DNA of 64,000 nucleotides, taken from the NCBI RefSeq assembly GCF_013327855.1, contig NZ_JABUMX010000002.1, positions 310,001 through 374,000 on the forward strand. The letters are read 5' to 3'. Both the position numbers and the translations under genes were made by a program. Source of the stretch: Phyllobacterium pellucidum (GTDB lineage: Bacteria > Pseudomonadota > Alphaproteobacteria > Rhizobiales > Rhizobiaceae). A model generated the notes under the pieces. It had not been told where the DNA came from. It saw only the letters and a program-made list of their open reading frames with translations, and did no database searches. This document shows positions 48,616 to 57,263 of the stretch, piece after piece (position 1 is the first letter of the stretch; the number at the start of each line of letters is the position of its first letter).

Positions 48616-48646
48616 AAAAAACGCGGCTCTCGGGCCGCGTTTTTTA
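48616..48646. terminator. Bidirectional terminator after the polar growth gene
   Basis: ACGCGGC (48621-48627) pairs with GCCGCGT (48634-48640), flanked by A6 and T6. It serves the plus-strand gene, and its T run contains the stop codon of the convergent minus-strand gene. Confidence 0.88.
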
Positions 48647-48976
48647 TTGGAGCGTCCGATCTTTATTGTGCAATTTCTGCACTACTGAACCAAGCTTTTC
48701 GCGCAAGGCATCGGCGTCGCCCGAGAGCCTTCGGTTCGCATCGGAAAACCGCCCCACCCGCTCCCGCTCGCTATCGAGACTGTGCTGCAGGTCGGCAACC
48801 TTCCGTTCAAAGCCGGCAATCAGTTCGCGGCTTTCGGCGTGTATTTCGGTCTTGCCGGCGGTACGGCCCGCGAAGAACGAGCAGGTTATCGCCGTCGATC
48901 CCGCAACCGCCAGAAATACCATCTGCGTTACGGATAGATGCCTGACAATTTGCAGAAACGATTGCTGGCGATACAT
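48644..48976 (-). CDS. Small membrane-anchored coiled-coil protein
   Basis: A 110-residue protein with one membrane helix near the N-terminus (SVTQMVFLAVAGSTAITCSF) and a C-terminal charged coiled coil (ELIAGFERKVADLQHSLDSE and onwards). It begins MYRQQSF at 48976, with GGATTGCCG upstream. I do not recognise a family. Convergent with the GPR/RgsE-like gene, its TAA stop falls in the shared terminator. A divisome or scaffold role would be speculation. Confidence 0.65.
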   Translation of the reverse strand: MYRQQSFLQIVRHLSVTQMVFLAVAGSTAITCSFFAGRTAGKTEIHAESRELIAGFERKVADLQHSLDSERERVGRFSDANRRLSGDADALREKLGSVVQKLHNKDRTLQ

Positions 48977-49031
48977 CGGCAATCCAACTTAAAAACAACT
49001 GCTGGGCAAATGCATTCGTAAGTTCGAAAAA

Positions 49032-49664
49032 TTAAATGACCGACAGCGTCCATGAGACAACATCGGACGTCACATTATCAAAGGCGCGGTCGAGGGCAGA
49101 GATATAGGCATCGTTGCCCGGTCCGCTGACGGGCGAGGACGACCGGAAAACCCGTGATGCGCGCACAGTGCCATTCTTGTCGTTCAGGATTCTGATGGCG
49201 ATTTCCACCACGGCATTGTTGCCGCGCTCGACATCGATATCGAAGGTGCGCACTTCGCTGAGCACCTGATAGTCGATAGCAAGTCCGTCGCCCGGGCGGC
49301 CGACGCCGCCTAGACGGTGCGTGCTTTCAAAAGCCTGGACAAAGCGCGACTGGACGATGCTCGGCAGCCGGTCTGCCCATTGCGCGCCCTTCAAATAGGA
49401 AATCGAATGCGGGCCTGAGCGCACGACGACATTCTCGCCATCAAGCGCTTTCAGCGCCGATGGCGCAGCGATGAGAATTTGCCTGCCTTGCTTGCGCGAG
49501 GCCGATACGGCAGGCGACGGGCTGGAGAGATCAAACGTGTCAAGTTTCTTGCTGCTGGCGCAGCCAGAAACGGACAAGGCAATAAGTAACGCGGGAACGG
49601 TCCTGAAACTCACCAATGCCCCCCAACGAAGCAAAACGAACTGTAAATATCTATTAACCTTCAT
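49032..49664 (-). CDS. ABC-type transport auxiliary lipoprotein (PqiC-like)
   Basis: A 210-residue lipoprotein, last gene of the Mla-type operon. The signal peptide ends in lipobox VSGC. The mature part follows the ABC-type transport auxiliary family pattern: TFDLSSPSP, ILIAAPSALKALDGENVVVR, AQWADRLPSIVQSRFVQAFE, then alternating strands. Such lipoproteins sit at the outer membrane side of MCE lipid transporters. The ATG at 49664 is 21 bases after the end of the mlaD-type gene; an earlier in-frame codon at 49688 would overlap it. Confidence 0.88.
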   Translation of the reverse strand: MKVNRYLQFVLLRWGALVSFRTVPALLIALSVSGCASSKKLDTFDLSSPSPAVSASRKQGRQILIAAPSALKALDGENVVVRSGPHSISYLKGAQWADRLPSIVQSRFVQAFESTHRLGGVGRPGDGLAIDYQVLSEVRTFDIDVERGNNAVVEIAIRILNDKNGTVRASRVFRSSSPVSGPGNDAYISALDRAFDNVTSDVVSWTLSVI

Positions 49665-49684
49665 GCTTTGCGAATCGACCAAAG

Positions 49685-50677
49685 TCAACGGCGTGTGCGT
49701 CCGTCATACTCAGGAACGCTGCCGCTACCGCCGAAAATGACCCGCTGCGGATTTTTCTCAAGATCGGTGATCGCGCGCTCGATGCGCTGCACCGACTGGC
49801 GGCTCTCATTGACGAGGGACTGAACGTCACGCAGGCCCTGACCCGAAAAGCGGTTGATATTGTCGGTGATCGGTCCAAGCCGGGCATTCAAATTATCGGC
49901 AACCGCGCGATATGACTTCATCGTCTCACGCGCCTCGCGGACCACGCTGCCGTCCTGATCGGACAATTGCGTGTCGAGCTTGGCAAGCACGCCATCGACG
50001 CGCGTCGAAGCAGTGTTGAGCTTGGCCATCATCTCGCGCGCTTCCTTGACGACCGCCTGCACATCCTCGGCGCTCTGGCTGAACTTGTCGATGACCTCGG
50101 AATTCTTGGCGAGCGCATCTGTGAACTTCTTGGTGTTGTTGACCGTGTCGACCAGCGGTCCCTTGACCTCGGTGATGAAGCTTTCGATCGAACTGACCGC
50201 CCCGTCTACGCGCTCGAGAATGGTTTGCGCCTTTTGCAGAAGGTTGTTGACCACGGAGGGGTCGGCGTCCATGCGGGCAATCTGCTCGTCCTTGGCCGCT
50301 TCCTCGAGGAGGTTCGGCTCGTTGAGCTTGCCGCCCTTGAGTTCGATGAAGGCCTGGCCGGTCAAGCCGGCAAAGCCGAGCGTCGCCTGCGTGGACCGTG
50401 TTATCGGCGTCGTCGCATTGACTTCCGTCTGCGCAATCACGGCGTCGGGATTATTGTCGTCGATCGAGAGCTTCTTGACCGTGCCGACCTTGATGCCGTT
50501 GAACAGCACCTGGCTGCCTTCGGAAAGACCTGTAACCGAGCCGAGAATACGGATTTCGAGGGTCGCTGTCTCGCTGCGATCGCCATAGCGCGCAATCCAG
50601 TATACGAACGCGAACGCAAGGGCGCAGATCACAAGCGTGAAAACACCGACCAGAACATAGTTGGCTTTCGTTTCCAT
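49685..50677 (-). CDS. mlaD: MlaD/MCE family lipid transport protein
   Basis: A 330-residue periplasmic substrate-binding component of an MCE transporter. One N-terminal membrane helix (YVLVGVFTLVICALAFAFVY) is followed by the MCE domain (GSVTGLSEGSQVLFNGIKVG, then TLGFAGLTGQAFIELKGG). A long helical C-terminal part with coiled-coil character runs from about residue 150, longer than in E. coli MlaD and like rhizobial homologues. It begins 3 bases after the ATP-binding gene ends. Confidence 0.92.
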   Translation of the reverse strand: METKANYVLVGVFTLVICALAFAFVYWIARYGDRSETATLEIRILGSVTGLSEGSQVLFNGIKVGTVKKLSIDDNNPDAVIAQTEVNATTPITRSTQATLGFAGLTGQAFIELKGGKLNEPNLLEEAAKDEQIARMDADPSVVNNLLQKAQTILERVDGAVSSIESFITEVKGPLVDTVNNTKKFTDALAKNSEVIDKFSQSAEDVQAVVKEAREMMAKLNTASTRVDGVLAKLDTQLSDQDGSVVREARETMKSYRAVADNLNARLGPITDNINRFSGQGLRDVQSLVNESRQSVQRIERAITDLEKNPQRVIFGGSGSVPEYDGRTRR

Positions 50678-50680
50678 GCG

Positions 50681-51556
50681 TTAGCTTACCTGACCCTTTT
50701 GCCCTTGCTCAGATACCGCCGCCGCTCGGACGCCTTCTGATCTGCGCTTTGTCTTGCCGTCATTGACGATCTGGCGCGCACGCTTGCCGCGGAAATATTC
50801 CTGAACCCACGGATCGTCAAACGCCAACATGTCTTCGATGGTTCCTTCGACAAGAACCTTCTTCTTTCCCAATACAGCGATTCGGTCGCACACCGCGAAC
50901 AGGCTGTCGAGATCGTGGGTCACCATGTAGACGGTGAGACCCATCGTATCGCGCAGGTTGGCGATGAGTTCGTCGAAATCGGCAGCGCCGATGGGATCAA
51001 GGCCGGACGTCGGTTCGTCGAGGAAGACGATCTCGGGGTCGAGCGACAGCGCCCGCGCCAGCGCCGCGCGCTTGATCATGCCGCCGGAGAGTTCGGACGG
51101 AAATTTCTCGGCTGTATCGGGCTTCAACCCGACGAGTTCGATCTTGAGCCGCGCGAGTTCGTCCATCAGCCTTTCGGGAATATCGAGATATTCGCGCATG
51201 GGCACCTGGATGTTTTCAAGCACAGTCAAGGACGAGAACAACGCGCCATGCTGGAACAGGACGCCCATGCGCATGTCGACGCTGAGTTTCTCCTGATCAT
51301 TCGCGCTGTCGATGTCGTGGCCGAAAATGCTGATCGTGCCCGATTGCTTCTGGTTGAGCCCCAGGATCGTGCGCATGAGCACGGACTTGCCCGTGCCGGA
51401 CGCGCCGACGAAGCCGAGAATTTCGCCGCGATAGACATCGAGTGAGAGATTATCGAGCACTTTGGACCGACCAAAGGAAACGCTCACATCCTTGACCGAC
51501 AGGATGATGTCTCGTTCTTCGGTGTTGCCGTTTTCCTGCTGCGCTGTCGGCGTCAT
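50681..51556 (-). CDS. mlaF: MlaF-type ABC transporter ATP-binding protein
   Basis: A 291-residue ATPase. Walker A is GASGTGKSV, the signature LSGGMIKRAALARAL and Walker B IVFLDEPTSGLDP, with switch His in MVTHDLDS. It drives phospholipid transport by the MlaE permease, most likely to maintain outer-membrane lipid asymmetry. The gene lies between the permease and the MCE protein genes with short gaps. Confidence 0.94.
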   Translation of the reverse strand: MTPTAQQENGNTEERDIILSVKDVSVSFGRSKVLDNLSLDVYRGEILGFVGASGTGKSVLMRTILGLNQKQSGTISIFGHDIDSANDQEKLSVDMRMGVLFQHGALFSSLTVLENIQVPMREYLDIPERLMDELARLKIELVGLKPDTAEKFPSELSGGMIKRAALARALSLDPEIVFLDEPTSGLDPIGAADFDELIANLRDTMGLTVYMVTHDLDSLFAVCDRIAVLGKKKVLVEGTIEDMLAFDDPWVQEYFRGKRARQIVNDGKTKRRSEGVRAAAVSEQGQKGQVS

Positions 51557-51579
51557 TGGGTCTTCTTAAATCTCCGGCT

Positions 51580-52755
51580 TTAAAAATTGATCGATGCGTA
51601 GAATACGGCAAAAATGCCATCGACCACGATCACGACGAAAATGGATTTAACAACAGATGCGGTCACGCGCTGGCCAAGCGACTCGGCGCTGCCACCGACT
51701 TTCATGCCCTCGACCGAGGCCATGACGCCGATGATCATGGCCATGAACGGCGCCTTGATCAAGCCCGCAAGATAGCTCGAAATATCAATGGCATCGCGCA
51801 GACGCTGAATAAAGGCATCTGGCGGAATTCCCGAATAGGCCCAGGTAATGGTCATGGCGCCGGCAAGCGCGGCAAAATCAGCGATGATGGTCAAAAGCGG
51901 CAGCGAAATGACCAGCGCGACCAAGCGGGGAAATACCAGCACGCCGACCGGGTTGAGGCCGATGACCGTCAGCGCATCGGTCTCCTCGCGCATTTTCATC
52001 GAACCGATTTCGGCAGTGATCGCGCTGCCGGAGCGGCCGGCGATCATGATCGCGGTCAGAAGCACGCCGATCTCGCGCAAAACCAGGATGCCGACGAGAT
52101 CGACGACGAAAATCTCCGCGCCGAAATAGCGGAGCTGGAATGCACCCTGCTGCGCGATGATCGCCCCGATGATCGTCGACATCAGCACGACCACCGGAAT
52201 GGCCCCAATGCCCATGCTGTCGATCTGGTGCACGATCGCCGCCGGGCGAATGCTGCCCCGGCGACTGCCCTTCATTTGCGCGCCGCGAACGGTAGCGCCG
52301 AGTATGTGCATCGATTTGACGAAGTCGTCGCCAAACGCATACACGTTGCGTCCGATTGCGGCAAAGAAACGCACCGTGAGGGATACATGCTCGGGCGGCG
52401 GCGAATCATCAGGCGTGGTCGCAACTTCGCCGACGGCATCGAAGAGCGCGCCCCAGCTTTCCGATTGACCCTCGATCTTGACGTCCTTGCCGGCCTCCTG
52501 CAGCGTCGTACGCAGGCGCTCGATCAGCCACGTTCCTGCCGTATCGAGGAGCTCAATGCCGGAAAGGTCGATCACAAGCTTGGAAATGCTGGTATCGCGC
52601 TCGATTTCGCGCATGCGCTCGTCGACACGCCTGACATTGCGGGTTGTCCACGCACCCGATAGCGCAACAGTCGCGCCGTCGCCTTCCTTCTGGAATTCGA
52701 CGTGGGGCGGCGCGGCGGTAGAAGCACTTGAATTGTTTGCTCTATCGGTCAACAT
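51580..52755 (-). CDS. mlaE: MlaE-type permease with fused N-terminal STAS domain
   Basis: A 391-residue protein that joins two Mla components. Residues about 15-110 form a STAS (MlaB-like) domain (VIDLSGIELLDTAGTWLIER), and the rest is the MlaE permease, with RSGSAITAEIGSMKMREETD and several membrane helices. The fusion is common in Hyphomicrobiales. The ATG at 52755 lies after a region with a weak ribosome binding site. It is the first gene of the four-gene transport operon. Confidence 0.93.
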   Translation of the reverse strand: MLTDRANNSSASTAAPPHVEFQKEGDGATVALSGAWTTRNVRRVDERMREIERDTSISKLVIDLSGIELLDTAGTWLIERLRTTLQEAGKDVKIEGQSESWGALFDAVGEVATTPDDSPPPEHVSLTVRFFAAIGRNVYAFGDDFVKSMHILGATVRGAQMKGSRRGSIRPAAIVHQIDSMGIGAIPVVVLMSTIIGAIIAQQGAFQLRYFGAEIFVVDLVGILVLREIGVLLTAIMIAGRSGSAITAEIGSMKMREETDALTVIGLNPVGVLVFPRLVALVISLPLLTIIADFAALAGAMTITWAYSGIPPDAFIQRLRDAIDISSYLAGLIKAPFMAMIIGVMASVEGMKVGGSAESLGQRVTASVVKSIFVVIVVDGIFAVFYASINF

Positions 52756-52821
52756 CACACACACATATCGAGTCTCTCGACCGATGTCACTTGAACAATA
52801 GTTTCGGATAGGGCCCAAACA

Positions 52822-53805
52822 ATGGCGCTGGAAATTTCGATTTCGGTTGAACGCTGGCCCATTGCCGGAACCTTCACGATCTCGCGTGGATCGAAGACCG
52901 AGGCAGCCGTGGTCATCTGCACATTGACCGACGGCCCATTCATTGGAAGAGGCGAATGCGTGCCCTATGCGCGCTATGGCGAGAGCCTCGAATCGGTGTG
53001 CGCCGAGATCGAAGCCCTGCGCGGCGCACTGATAAACGGCGCGACACGCGATGACCTGCCGGCCCTGCTCAAGGCCGGTGCCGCCCGCAACGCGGTCGAT
53101 TGCGCATTGTGGGACCTCGAAGCCAAGCGCAGCGGAACCTCCGTTGTGGCCCTTGCCGGTCTCGCTCCTCTCCAGGAACTAACGACGGCGGTTACGGTGT
53201 CGTTCGGCGAAGCCGAAGCGATGGCAGCCTCGGCCAGGAATTTCGCCGACAGGCCCGTGATCAAGGTCAAAGTCGGGGGCGATAACGATGCGGCGCGCAT
53301 TGCGGCGGTGGCGGCGGCAGCGCCGGCAAGCCGCATTATCCTCGACGCCAACGAGGGCTGGACCGATGCAAATATCATCGAAAACATGCTGGCGGCGGCG
53401 AAGGCCGGCGCCGTGCTGATCGAGCAACCGCTGCCCGCTGGAAAGGATGCGATCCTTTCCAGGATACCGCACCCTGTTCCGATCTGCGCCGATGAAAGTG
53501 CGCACGGCACCGACGATCTTCCGGCCCTGATCGGCCGTTATGACAGCATCAACATCAAGCTCGACAAGACCGGCGGCCTGACGGAAGCGCTGCACATGCA
53601 AAGAACCGCCCGCGCGCTTGGATTTGGCGTCATGGTCGGCTGCATGGTCGGAACCTCGCTCGCGATGGCTCCGGCGATGCTGGTCGCCCAGGACGCGGAT
53701 TTTGTCGATCTGGACGGTCCGTTGATTCTCAAGGAGGATCGAGCGCCGGGCCTGGTGTTCGAGGGCAGCCGGGTTTTCCCGCCGAGCCGCGATCTCTGGG
53801 GCTAA
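52822..53805 (+). CDS. Dipeptide epimerase, enolase superfamily (L-Ala-D/L-Glu type)
   Basis: A 327-residue enolase-superfamily enzyme that probably epimerises L-Ala-D-Glu from murein peptides so that they can be degraded. The acid/base lysines are in VIKVKVGG, the metal ligands in LDANEGW, IEQPLP and CADES, and the second catalytic lysine in INIKLDKTGG. Specificity within this family varies, so the exact dipeptide is inferred. Divergent from the Mla operon; it overlaps the MFS gene by 4 bases tail to tail. Confidence 0.88.
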   Translation: MALEISISVERWPIAGTFTISRGSKTEAAVVICTLTDGPFIGRGECVPYARYGESLESVCAEIEALRGALINGATRDDLPALLKAGAARNAVDCALWDLEAKRSGTSVVALAGLAPLQELTTAVTVSFGEAEAMAASARNFADRPVIKVKVGGDNDAARIAAVAAAAPASRIILDANEGWTDANIIENMLAAAKAGAVLIEQPLPAGKDAILSRIPHPVPICADESAHGTDDLPALIGRYDSINIKLDKTGGLTEALHMQRTARALGFGVMVGCMVGTSLAMAPAMLVAQDADFVDLDGPLILKEDRAPGLVFEGSRVFPPSRDLWG

Positions 53806-55004
53806 TTTTGCCTCTGTTCCAGCCGCAGCGACACGCCCGCAAGCACAAGACCGCAGGCGGCCAGCGCAACCATCACATAGAAGCCGTAAATTTCCGTCCT
53901 GGCATAGAGCGGCCCCGAAACCATCGTGGCGATGGCCAGCGAGGTTCCGATGAAGAATGTCGAAAGGCCTTGGGCGGTGCCGCCGCGTTCCTCGGGGATC
54001 GTCAGCGCAATCATCTTCTGCATGCCGAGAAATGAGAGCGCGAATGAGAAAGCGTGGAGGCTCTGGATGAGAAAGAAGCCCGCGACACCCAATCCCGAAG
54101 GGGCGACCAGCGGAAACGCGGCCCATCGAAAAATGGCAAAGGCCGAGCCGATCATCAGCACCCGCGCAGGGTGAAGCTTTCCGAACAAGCGTCGAAACAT
54201 CGTGAACATGATCACTTCGGCAACAACCGAGATCGACCATAATGCGCCGATCACCGTTTCGTCAATTCCGATCGACTTCCAGTAGATCGCAGAGAAACTG
54301 TAGCCATAAGCATGGCTCGCCTGCGTGATACCGGTTGCGATCAAGAAGGTGACGAAGGCGGGACGCCGCAGCGCCCTGCCCGCATCGGCAATATCGACAT
54401 CCGAAAGCGGCGAGAGCCGGCGCGGCTTGCCGATGCGCGGGACGACGAAGCTCATGGCGCATGCGGCAATGAGTGTGGCCAGCAGAGCCGAGGGGATGAT
54501 CCACTCGCCGAAATACTGGATGAAGACGCCGCCGGCGAAGGAGGCAAGCAGAAAGGAAATCGATCCCCAAACCCGCATTTTCGCAAAATCCGCTCCATAA
54601 CGGCGCACGCCGGAGAGCGCAATCGTATCGGCGAGCGGCACTTGCGATGTCCATGGCGGCGCCAGCATCAGCGATACGATCAATATGCCGGCAAAGCCGA
54701 AGGGAACGAAATAGAAGGCGGCGACGATGACCGCAATAACAGTTGCTGTCGTCAGGATATGCGCCCGGTCGTTGGACCGGTCGGCGAGCATTGAAACAAG
54801 CGGCGCGGCGATGACGCGCACGAAAAGCGGCATGGAAAGGACGATCGAAATCTCGGTCGGTGTCAGCGCCCGGTATTCGAGCCACAAGGGAAAATACGGC
54901 AGGTGCAGGCCGCTCGAGGCGAAGATGGCGAAATAAGCGAGAGCCACCCGCAGCTCGAAGCGAGGCGGCTTGTCGAGACCCGGATCCGCAGAGGCGGTGA
55001 TCAT
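53802..55004 (-). CDS. MFS transporter (HppA/3-phenylpropionate transporter-like)
   Basis: A 400-residue inner-membrane transporter with about 12 helices. It starts MITASADPGLDKPPRFELRV and enters the first helix with VALAYFAIFASSGLHLPYFP, typical of the MFS_1-like family. Later segments include SHAYGYSFSAIYWKSIGI and IPEERGGTAQGLSTFFIGTS. The start is uncertain: in-frame ATGs also occur at 55052, and a longer frame reaches 55091. The substrate is unknown. Confidence 0.85.
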   Translation of the reverse strand: MITASADPGLDKPPRFELRVALAYFAIFASSGLHLPYFPLWLEYRALTPTEISIVLSMPLFVRVIAAPLVSMLADRSNDRAHILTTATVIAVIVAAFYFVPFGFAGILIVSLMLAPPWTSQVPLADTIALSGVRRYGADFAKMRVWGSISFLLASFAGGVFIQYFGEWIIPSALLATLIAACAMSFVVPRIGKPRRLSPLSDVDIADAGRALRRPAFVTFLIATGITQASHAYGYSFSAIYWKSIGIDETVIGALWSISVVAEVIMFTMFRRLFGKLHPARVLMIGSAFAIFRWAAFPLVAPSGLGVAGFFLIQSLHAFSFALSFLGMQKMIALTIPEERGGTAQGLSTFFIGTSLAIATMVSGPLYARTEIYGFYVMVALAACGLVLAGVSLRLEQRQN

Positions 55005-55125
55005 TGCAGGACTTTCGGAAGAACGAAGACGGCTGGGGAGAATCGCAATCATGATCCGCCCGCGCCACGCACCTATCACGAAATACTGCACCCGCCTAGA
55101 AATGCTCGCGATAATTGTGGGAGTT

Positions 55126-56223
55126 CTATAGGTCCGACGGTTGCCGCGCCGGGACCGCGCGCTTGCGGCCTATCCATCTGGCGACTGCTTCGCGCGAAGG
55201 AACGATCTCCGTCAGGGCGCTTTCGAAGATATCGGCGCAAGCTTCCCAGCTGAAGCTCCTGAGCCGATCATCGGGATCGACCTTGCCCATCGCCAGCGCG
55301 CCAAGCGCGGCTTCGTTGAGATCATCGGAAAGGACGCCGGCGCCCGAGACGCCAATTACATCCTTCGGACCTGGGACTGGATAGCCAGCCACGGGCACGC
55401 CACAGGCGATCGCTTCGAGCAGCACGAGCCCGAACGTGTCAGTGCGGCTCGGGAAGACGAACACGTCCGAACCCGCGTAGTAGCGCGCCAGTTCCTCACC
55501 CTCCTTCTTGCCGGCAAAAACCGCATCCGGATATTTGCGTTTGAGCTCCGGCAAACTCGGCCCGTCACCGACGACGAGTTTCGTTCCTGGCAGTTCGAGC
55601 GTCAGAAAGGCTTCGAGGTTCTTCTCCGGCGCGACCCGCCCGACGCACAGGAAGATCGGCCGGTTAAGTTTGAGATCGACCTCCGGCTGCGGACGGAAGA
55701 GCTTGCGATCGACGCCGCGGGTCCAGACCTTCAGCGTCTTGAAACCGCGCGCGGAAAGTTCGTCGTTGATCGATTGCGTCGGCACCAGACAGGTTTCCGC
55801 GGCATTGTGAAAGCGGCGCAGGAAGGCATAGGTCCAGGCCAGCGGCACCGGCAGGCGCTCGCGCAGATATTCGGGAAAGCGCGTGTGGAAGCTGGTCGTG
55901 AACCGCCAACTATTCCTGAGGCAGGCACGTCGCGCCATGATGCCCAGTGGACCTTCCGTCGCGATATGGACGAAAGCCGGCTGCAGCGCCTCGATGCGCG
56001 CTTTCACGGCATGCGGCAGCGTCAGCGCCAGGCGAATTTCCGGGTAGGTCGGGCACGGAGCCGAACGGTAGTCGGCCGGCGAGATGATCGTGACCTCGAA
56101 GCCGCGCGCCTCCATTTGCTCGCGCAACTTCGTCAGGGTACGTACGACCCCATTGACCTGGGGATGCCAGGCGTCCGAAACGATAACGAGCCGTTTGGGC
56201 TGCACGCTTGGCTCAGGCCGCAT
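55126..56223 (-). CDS. Glycosyltransferase family 4 (GT-B fold)
   Basis: A 365-residue GT-B glycosyltransferase with SDAWHPQVNGVVRTL at the start, GVDRKLFRP before the hinge, CVGRVAPEKNLEAFL in the nucleotide-sugar domain, and the acceptor-donor motif FPSRTDTFGLVLLEA. This subgroup includes alpha-mannosyl and glycolipid glycosyltransferases. The start at 56223 overlaps the stop of the LpxH-like gene (11 bases), so the two are translationally coupled and probably act on the same lipid or cell-surface pathway. Two earlier in-frame ATGs exist at 56247 and 56283. Confidence 0.87.
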   Translation of the reverse strand: MRPEPSVQPKRLVIVSDAWHPQVNGVVRTLTKLREQMEARGFEVTIISPADYRSAPCPTYPEIRLALTLPHAVKARIEALQPAFVHIATEGPLGIMARRACLRNSWRFTTSFHTRFPEYLRERLPVPLAWTYAFLRRFHNAAETCLVPTQSINDELSARGFKTLKVWTRGVDRKLFRPQPEVDLKLNRPIFLCVGRVAPEKNLEAFLTLELPGTKLVVGDGPSLPELKRKYPDAVFAGKKEGEELARYYAGSDVFVFPSRTDTFGLVLLEAIACGVPVAGYPVPGPKDVIGVSGAGVLSDDLNEAALGALAMGKVDPDDRLRSFSWEACADIFESALTEIVPSREAVARWIGRKRAVPARQPSDL

Positions 56224-57034
56224 TCGCCGCCTTGGGGCGCTTGTCATCGAGGCGGATGACCGGTGCAAATCCTGCCTGTTCACCGATCAGGTGCGTCCAC
56301 GACAGGAGTTCCATGCGGCCGTCAAAATGCTCGACGATGGCCGTGCAGCTCTCCACCCAGTCGCCGGTATTGATATATTCGATACCGTCGATCTGCTCGA
56401 TGGTTGCGTGGTGAATGTGCCCGCAGATGACACCGTCGGCGCCGATGCGGCGCGCTTCATCGGAAACGACGGTCTGGAACGAGCCGATGAAATTGACCGC
56501 CTTCTTGACCCGGAATTTCGCCCAGGCCGAGAACGACCAGTAGCGCAGGCCGAGCATGCGCCGCACCTTGTTCATGATGGTGTTGATCGCGAGGGCCGCG
56601 TCATAGGCCCAGTCGCCGAGATAGGCGATGTGGCGGGCGTTGCGCACCACTACATCGAACTGGTCGCCATGAATGACGAGGAACTTTCGTCCATCCGCGG
56701 TCTCGTGCATCGTCCGGTCCATGACCTCGATGCCACCGAAATGGGTGCCCTGGAAATCGCGCAGGAACTCGTCATGGTTGCCGGCGATGTAGAGGATGCG
56801 CGCGCCCTTGCGGCTCTTGCGCAGCAGCTTTTGCACGATATCATTGTGCTCCTGCGGCCAGTGCCAGCTGCGGCGCAGGCGCCAGCCATCGACGATATCG
56901 CCGACGAGATAGATCGTATCGGCATCATGATACTTCAGGAAATCCAGAAGAAAACTGGCTTTCGCACCTTTCGAACCGAGATGGACATCGGAAAGAAAAA
57001 GTGTGCGGAATTTGCGGGCCTCGTTCTCGACCAT
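56213..57034 (-). CDS. UDP-2,3-diacylglucosamine diphosphatase-like metallophosphoesterase (LpxH type)
   Basis: A 273-residue metallophosphatase. Ligand motifs appear in order: LFLSDVHLG, VGDIVDGW, IAGNHDEFL, VIHGDQFD and GHIHHA. These resemble LpxH, which cleaves UDP-diacylglucosamine in lipid A synthesis, although alphaproteobacteria often use LpxI instead, so the substrate is not certain. Upstream and coupled to the glycosyltransferase gene. Confidence 0.87.
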   Translation of the reverse strand: MVENEARKFRTLFLSDVHLGSKGAKASFLLDFLKYHDADTIYLVGDIVDGWRLRRSWHWPQEHNDIVQKLLRKSRKGARILYIAGNHDEFLRDFQGTHFGGIEVMDRTMHETADGRKFLVIHGDQFDVVVRNARHIAYLGDWAYDAALAINTIMNKVRRMLGLRYWSFSAWAKFRVKKAVNFIGSFQTVVSDEARRIGADGVICGHIHHATIEQIDGIEYINTGDWVESCTAIVEHFDGRMELLSWTHLIGEQAGFAPVIRLDDKRPKAANAA

Positions 57035-57263
57035 GATGCTGATCTCCGTTCAGCGCTGACGCAGGGCGTCCGGTTGCGCTGACACAAACCCGATTCATGT
57101 CACAATCATATGACGGTGCGGAAAACTGCATGTTTTCGGATGATAAACACTTGTAACAAAATGGACTTCATTTATGCGTCTGGATGTTATTCAAGCATGC
57201 TAGAAATGCCTGAACTGATGATTTGTGAACGCGCCGCACCAATTTTCCGGAAGGACCCGCTCC

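Noticed and set aside
57098-57113. GTCA-N8-TGAC inverted repeat upstream of maeB as an operator
   Set aside because: Four-base arms are expected by chance and no regulator is nearby.
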